DNA of 64,000 bases from Euhalothece natronophila Z-M001 (lineage in GTDB: Bacteria > Cyanobacteriota > Cyanobacteriia > Cyanobacteriales > Rubidibacteraceae), in assembly GCF_007904085.1 (NCBI RefSeq), contig NZ_CP042326.1, positions 2,914,001 through 2,978,000 of the forward strand, read 5' to 3'. The position numbers were made by a program, and so were the translations under genes. The first letter of the stretch is position 1. Each line of letters starts with the position of its first letter. The notes beneath the pieces were generated by a model. That model worked only from the letters and a program-made list of their open reading frames with translations. It did not search any database and was not told the DNA's origin. This document shows, one piece after another, positions 63,987 to 64,000 of the stretch.

Positions 63987-64000
63987 TATAGCAATCCTAA
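63987..64000. repeat. start of another TATAGCAATCC MITE
   Basis: TATAGCAATCCTAA, identical to the left end of the element at 9239; the rest lies outside the window. Confidence 0.55.

Overview
The window is chromosomal DNA of a cyanobacterium. Evidence: psaC (photosystem I), petF plant-type ferredoxin, a PixD-like BLUF photoreceptor, the split pntA1/pntA2/pntB transhydrogenase, several cyanobacteria-type families (DUF4278, YGGT, short PntA2), and a high density of the HIP1 octamer GCGATCGC inside genes. The AT-rich coding style, many insertion sequences, and heptamer and 49-bp intergenic repeats suggest a unicellular, Halothece/Euhalothece-like or Cyanothece-like genome. That placement is inference; no 16S or other phylogenetic marker is present.

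Layout. 1-3.4 kb: 3' part of uvrB, a small zinc-ribbon-like protein and a DUF815 ATPase. 3.4-5.9 kb is a scrambled accessory patch: a MazEF-like toxin-antitoxin pair whose toxin lacks a normal start codon, a degenerate duplicate of the DUF815 gene, an HTH/PIN toxin-antitoxin pair, and a pile-up of an IS1 remnant, an unknown gene tail and a truncated Crp-family regulator. 6-9.2 kb: CheW-like protein, ferredoxin, M28 peptidase, pyrD. 9.2-10.6 kb: a MITE, heptamer repeats and an intact IS630 element sitting just upstream of a BLUF photoreceptor/FAD oxidoreductase operon. 12-25.8 kb: housekeeping genes (psaC, nitrilase-like hydrolase, acyl-ACP/CoA ligase, pnp with a frameshift, speA, map) plus an OmpA/MotB-like + DEP-domain pair. 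25.8-26.3 kb: a long 49-bp tandem array that runs into the end of a GH13 amylase gene. 27.8-35.9 kb: alpha/beta hydrolase, a BrnT/BrnA pair, a sensor kinase/response regulator pair, a 47-codon small gene with a structured leader, aroQ, a degenerate ADP-ribosylglycohydrolase-fold protein and a 7TM-HD phosphodiesterase.

36-47.4 kb is the mobile-element zone: an IS630 element using a -1 frameshift at A AAA AAC, an IS1634 element with clear TTAAAA target duplication, two orphan TnpB elements with terminal hairpins, and a non-autonomous IS200/IS605-like element that has replaced the last codons of thrB. Between them lie a mechanosensitive-channel-type gene, a TauE/SafE permease, aroB and thrB. 47.4-64 kb: a coiled-coil protein, YGGT protein, secreted protein, DUF4278 protein, a 1029-aa CheA-type hybrid kinase, hupB with a structured leader, cobD-like aminotransferase, the pnt operon with a good terminator, and an ABC ATPase-permease-HlyD operon. 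The last bases start another copy of the MITE seen at 9.2 kb.

Functional links visible from order: aroQ and aroB (both shikimate pathway) are on the same strand about 11 kb apart; pntA1-pntA2-pntB and the ABC operon are compact transcription units; the BLUF protein and FAD oxidoreductase are separated by 3 nt. No CRISPR array, rRNA or tRNA gene was found. The least explained items are the DEP/OmpA pair, the three-way-junction RNA upstream of hupB, the two-hairpin leader upstream of the 47-aa gene, and the TnpB-related non-autonomous element.
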